Below, one piece after another: positions 60,740 through 64,000 of a stretch of 64,000 nucleotides of DNA. Position 1 is the stretch's first letter. The number at the start of each line of letters is the position of its first letter. Origin of the DNA: Laedolimicola ammoniilytica (GTDB lineage: Bacteria; Bacillota; Clostridia; Lachnospirales; Lachnospiraceae). The DNA lies in NCBI RefSeq assembly GCF_025567165.1, contig NZ_JAOQKC010000002.1:124001-188000 (forward strand), read 5' to 3'. The notes below the pieces were generated by a model. The model searched no databases. It was not told where the DNA came from and was given only the letters and a program-made list of their open reading frames with translations. The translations under genes and the position numbers were made by a program.

Positions 60740-62161
60740 CTAAAACTGTGTATACAAAAATCCACTGGTGTCATAAGCTGCGCCATAGACTCCGAAAATC
60801 AACACCGCGCCTATCAATGCCGTATAAATCAGACATCTTACTACCGCATTCCGTTCCAGAATCCAGCCCCGGAACGCAAAACCCTTTTCGTTCAGCACAT
60901 CCTTCGCGCTCACTACCAGAATGCCCAGCACCAGCAGGATCCACTCAAAGCTGCCAAGCTGCATGCCTGCAAAATCCTGTAAACGGAAATTCGTGAGAAT
61001 CACCAGCAGCATTCCCTTTAAATCGCCCAGGGAATTCACCCGGAACACCATCCAGGTGGCGTCTATGAACAGAAACATCAGAAGTCGCTTTATCCACCGT
61101 GGCAGCTTCCAGTTCCTGATATCGAAAATCTGTCCCACGCCATGGAGCAGTCCCCACAGCAGGAAATGAACGCCGGTTCCATGCCAGATACCGCTGACTC
61201 CGAAAGTAATCAGGATATTCACTGCTCTCCGGAAACGTCCTTTCCGGCTGCCGCCCAGCGGAATGTAAACGTAATCCCGAAGCCAGCTGCTTAAAGAAAG
61301 ATGCCATCTACGCCAGAAGTCCTGCACCGAATCCGCCTGATAGGGCCGCTTAAAGTTCGCCAGCAGGTCGAAGCCCAGCATCCCTGCAATACCCCGGGCC
61401 ATATCTGTGTAGCCTGCGAAATCGCAGTAGATCTGGAAAGCGTAAAGCACGGTCACCAGAATGATCTCCACACCGCCAAAGGCTCCGAACTGGCTGTACA
61501 CCGCATTGACCGGAATCGCGATGCGGTCCGCAATTAACAGCTTCTCACATAAGCCCCAGAGCAGTAACAGGGCGCTTCGCCGGATACGCTCGGGATCCCG
61601 CGCCGAAAGTGTCTCAATGTTCTGGATCTGCCGGAGCAGATTGCCGCTGCGCTCAATGGGACCCTGCACCAGCTTGGGAAAGAAGGCCTGGAACAGGGCG
61701 AAATTCAGGAGATTGTGCTCGGCCTGTATGGTTCCGCAATAGACATCAGCTAAATACCCGATGGCCTGAAAGGTATAGAACGACAGGCCGACAGGCAGGG
61801 CGATATTGCTTCGGTTGTATTTGAAGAAGCAGAGGGCCGCCACATGCAATATGATGACAGCTACAAAAACAGCGGCTGCCGGACCGTGACTTTTCGCTCC
61901 TGCACTCGTTTTTAATCCCGTTTCAGAAACCTGTTTTGAATCCAGGCGCTTTATATTCCCATTATTTTCCAGCGTCATTCCTGCCGCCCAGGTCACCCCT
62001 GTGGATCCAATCAGCACCGCCAGATACTTTATCCCAAAGGTGCCTAAAAATCCATAGCTGGCCACAAGCAGCCACACCGCCCGGAGCCGTCCGGGAAGCA
62101 GCAGATATACAAGCCATACGATTGGAAAGAAGCCCAGAAAGGCCAGTGAAGTAAATCCCAT
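60740..62161 (-). CDS. MBOAT family O-acyltransferase
   Basis: The protein has 473 residues from ATG 62161 (GGAGGG upstream). It is polytopic, with the family segments AFFPKLVQGPIERSGNLL, DFAGYTDMARGIAGMLGFDLLANFKRPYQADSVQDFWRRWHLSLSSWLRDYVYIPLGGSRKG and the active-site His in FGVSGIWHGTGVHFLLWG. It moves acyl groups across the membrane onto a surface polymer, together with an AlgJ/DltD-like partner, here the gene at 59421. Confidence 0.94.
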   Translation of the reverse strand: MGFTSLAFLGFFPIVWLVYLLLPGRLRAVWLLVASYGFLGTFGIKYLAVLIGSTGVTWAAGMTLENNGNIKRLDSKQVSETGLKTSAGAKSHGPAAAVFVAVIILHVAALCFFKYNRSNIALPVGLSFYTFQAIGYLADVYCGTIQAEHNLLNFALFQAFFPKLVQGPIERSGNLLRQIQNIETLSARDPERIRRSALLLLWGLCEKLLIADRIAIPVNAVYSQFGAFGGVEIILVTVLYAFQIYCDFAGYTDMARGIAGMLGFDLLANFKRPYQADSVQDFWRRWHLSLSSWLRDYVYIPLGGSRKGRFRRAVNILITFGVSGIWHGTGVHFLLWGLLHGVGQIFDIRNWKLPRWIKRLLMFLFIDATWMVFRVNSLGDLKGMLLVILTNFRLQDFAGMQLGSFEWILLVLGILVVSAKDVLNEKGFAFRGWILERNAVVRCLIYTALIGAVLIFGVYGAAYDTSGFLYTQF

Positions 62162-62207
62162 AGTACCCTCCGTTGATATTACAGGTTCATTCTGCTCTAA
62201 GCGCCGT

Positions 62208-63239
62208 TTATTCCTTCGCTTTTCCGAAAAACCGGCCGTCCGCAGGCCATTTTCCATAGAGCAGGAAGTCCAGCAGACGAATCCGCTTCGTGACTGCGAT
62301 AATCGCCGCGGTGATGGCGCTCATGGCGATAAAGGACGCTGTCACGAACAGGAACCAGCCCGCGGAATACTGCGCGTACACCTCTCCCCGGTTCAGCACC
62401 GTGGCGAAGTGGAAATGCACCACATAAATCTCCAGGGTATAGCCTCCCACCCAGGCCAGAAACTTCTTAAACCGGTTCGGGCCACACCTCGTCAGCAGCC
62501 AGCAGACTGCCGCGCAGCCCAGGAACGACGCAAGAATCTGCCGTCCCAGCAGTATCAGAGTGCTTACATCCTGCAGATCCAGCAGAACCGCCATGGCAAG
62601 AAGTCCGATGAGTGCCAGCGCGCCGCCAGCGTTTTTCATCATTTCCGGCAAGTTTCTCAGACGTTCCTTCTGTTCTCCGGCCAGATAGCCCACCAGATAG
62701 AAAGGCAGATAGAGCCGGGTCAGTCCCGGGCTTAAGAATTCCACGCCCAGCAGAGTCTCCAACACGACCACCGCCGTCATTCCCAGATAAACTGCCCAGA
62801 ACATCATTTTCCCACACAAAGCACCAAATCGGCGTCCTGCTGCCGCGCCCGCCAGCTCCGCCGTGTAGACCATCAGGGTCAAAATAAACAGCGTCATCAA
62901 AAACCAGAGCCCCTTATCCAGCCCGAATAAAGTCTCGACAATATTCGACACCGGATGTAGGGGATGCTGCAGGATAATCCAGAAAAGGAACGGCGTCAGG
63001 TAGCTGAGCGCCCGTTTTTTCACCTTCGCGCCGTACTCGGAAAGGGTTGAAATTTTCCGTCCCATTCCGCACAAATAGCCGCTGACCAGAATGAACAGCG
63101 GCATTTGAATGACTTTTATTACATCGTAGATAATTCCGTCTTCCATATGGTTCCACACCAGGACGTGCCCCGCCATCACCAGCAGGATGGCGGCGCCCTT
63201 GATGGCGTCTATGGTAAGACTGCGGGATTTCTGACTCAT
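62208..63239 (-). CDS. Acyltransferase-3 (OatA/WecH-like) membrane protein
   Basis: The protein has 343 residues and about ten helices. The typical start is LTIDAIKGAAILLVMAGHVLVWNH with the catalytic His in GHVLVW. LWFLMTLFILTL and LPFYLVGYLAG follow. It O-acetylates a sugar of a surface polymer or lipid-linked precursor. It is followed by the MBOAT gene with a short gap. Confidence 0.9.
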   Translation of the reverse strand: MSQKSRSLTIDAIKGAAILLVMAGHVLVWNHMEDGIIYDVIKVIQMPLFILVSGYLCGMGRKISTLSEYGAKVKKRALSYLTPFLFWIILQHPLHPVSNIVETLFGLDKGLWFLMTLFILTLMVYTAELAGAAAGRRFGALCGKMMFWAVYLGMTAVVVLETLLGVEFLSPGLTRLYLPFYLVGYLAGEQKERLRNLPEMMKNAGGALALIGLLAMAVLLDLQDVSTLILLGRQILASFLGCAAVCWLLTRCGPNRFKKFLAWVGGYTLEIYVVHFHFATVLNRGEVYAQYSAGWFLFVTASFIAMSAITAAIIAVTKRIRLLDFLLYGKWPADGRFFGKAKE

Positions 63240-63280
63240 ATAGTTATATTCCTCGTAACTGTCCAGTACCTGAACAGTTA

Positions 63281-64000
63281 CTATTCCTCGTTCATCTTTG
63301 CCAGCTTTGCTGCCTGGTCGGCTGCGATGCAGGCGTCGATAATCTCCTGGATATCTCCGTTCATGATCTTATCCAGCTTGTACAGGGTCAGGCCGATGCG
63401 GTGGTCGGTCACGCGGCCCTGGGGAAAATTATAGGTACGAATCTTCTCGGAACGGTCTCCCGTACCGATCTGGCTTCTTCGGGCCTCGGCCTCGGCGTCG
63501 TGGGCCTTCTGGCACTCGATATCGTACAGCTTGGCACGCAGCAATGCGAATGCCTTCGCCTTGTTCTGCAGCTGAGACTTCTCGGTCTGGCTGTACACCA
63601 CGATTCCGGTGGGGTAATGAGTCAGACGCACCGCGGAGTCGGTGGTATTGACACACTGTCCACCGTTACCGGACGCACGCATGACATCGATACGGATATC
63701 CTTCTCGTCGATCTGTACGTCCACTTCCTCTGCCTCCGGCATGACTGCTACGGTAATGGTGGAGGTGTGAATTCTTCCGCCGGACTCGGTCTCAGGCACA
63801 CGCTGTACACGATGTACGCCGGACTCATATTTCATCACGGAGTACGCGCCCTGGCCGTTGATCATAAAGGTCACGCTCTTCATACCGCCGATGCCGATCT
63901 CGTCGGCCTCCATCAGCTCCACCTTCCAGCGGCGGCTCTCCGCGTAATGCACATACATCCGGTAGATCTCAGCCGCGAACAGGGCAGCCTCGTCTCCGCC
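63281..64000 (-). CDS. prfA: Peptide chain release factor 1, partial (5' end beyond window)
   Basis: The frame is open from 64000 to the stop at 63281, 239 codons. It begins GGDEAALFAAEIYRMY, which is the middle of RF1. The RF1 stop-recognition motif PET is present (VQRVPETESGGR), as is the GGQ loop GNGGQCVNTTDSAVR. RF1 ends translation at TAA and TAG. About 120 N-terminal residues are missing because the window ends. The usual neighbour prmC would be downstream but is absent here; acyltransferase genes follow instead. Confidence 0.96.
   Translation of the reverse strand, partial: GGDEAALFAAEIYRMYVHYAESRRWKVELMEADEIGIGGMKSVTFMINGQGAYSVMKYESGVHRVQRVPETESGGRIHTSTITVAVMPEAEEVDVQIDEKDIRIDVMRASGNGGQCVNTTDSAVRLTHYPTGIVVYSQTEKSQLQNKAKAFALLRAKLYDIECQKAHDAEAEARRSQIGTGDRSEKIRTYNFPQGRVTDHRIGLTLYKLDKIMNGDIQEIIDACIAADQAAKLAKMNEE

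Overview
The window looks like a chromosome segment of a Lachnospiraceae-type gut Clostridium. Evidence is the protein style, type III glutamine synthetases, strong AGGAGG ribosome sites and a release factor 2 with a programmed frameshift. It has two very different halves. Bases 1 to about 31.1 kb are A+T-rich accessory DNA. From 31.1 to 64 kb the sequence is visibly richer in G+C and is ordinary chromosome. No genus can be fixed from the sequence alone.

Accessory half. A large integrative conjugative element runs from beyond the left edge to a tyrosine integrase (29884-31065) that abuts the 3' end of a tRNA-Leu gene. Its backbone is read on the minus strand. From right to left it carries small regulators, an iteron-binding replication initiator with about 20 iterons, four accessory proteins including a type I signal peptidase, a ParM/ParR-like partition pair, a PD-(D/E)XK nuclease, a putative regulator, a VirB2-like pilin, a VirB6-like channel protein, a membrane protein, an NlpC/P60 wall hydrolase and a cut-off surface protein. 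It is both a conjugative element and a plasmid-type replicon.

Nested element. A second mobile element of about 14.5 kb (5097-19641) splits the VirB6-like gene. Joining the two flanks at a shared ATTTT restores one open frame of about 729 codons. The nested element carries its own integrase, excisionase-like protein, phage-type repressor, MobA/MobL relaxase and a 1-kb non-coding region full of stem-loops (candidate oriT). Its cargo is an agr-type peptide quorum-sensing cassette. Kinase, regulator and AgrB are on the plus strand. A minus-strand set holds a secreted matrixin-like protease, two related extracytoplasmic proteins, a small secreted protein and an ABC transporter. A 275-base run of N interrupts this set, and the bases next to it encode what looks like the C-terminal tail of the missing AgrD pheromone precursor.

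Chromosomal half. After four tRNA genes (Glu, Met, Asp, Leu, on minus) come an ACT protein-hom-phosphoglycerate mutase-like-lysC operon for the aspartate family, prfB, two tandem type III glutamine synthetases, a lipid kinase, a small membrane exporter, hisC, a DUF2156 protein, an ABC exporter, a sugar-phosphate nucleotidyltransferase, glmM and a dihydrouridine synthase. From 51 to 63 kb lies a cell-surface glycan cluster: two multi-membrane-span glycosyltransferases, two GT2 enzymes, a sugar ketoisomerase plus aminotransferase pair, two SGNH/AlgJ-like proteins, an MBOAT and an acyltransferase-3. The window ends inside prfA.
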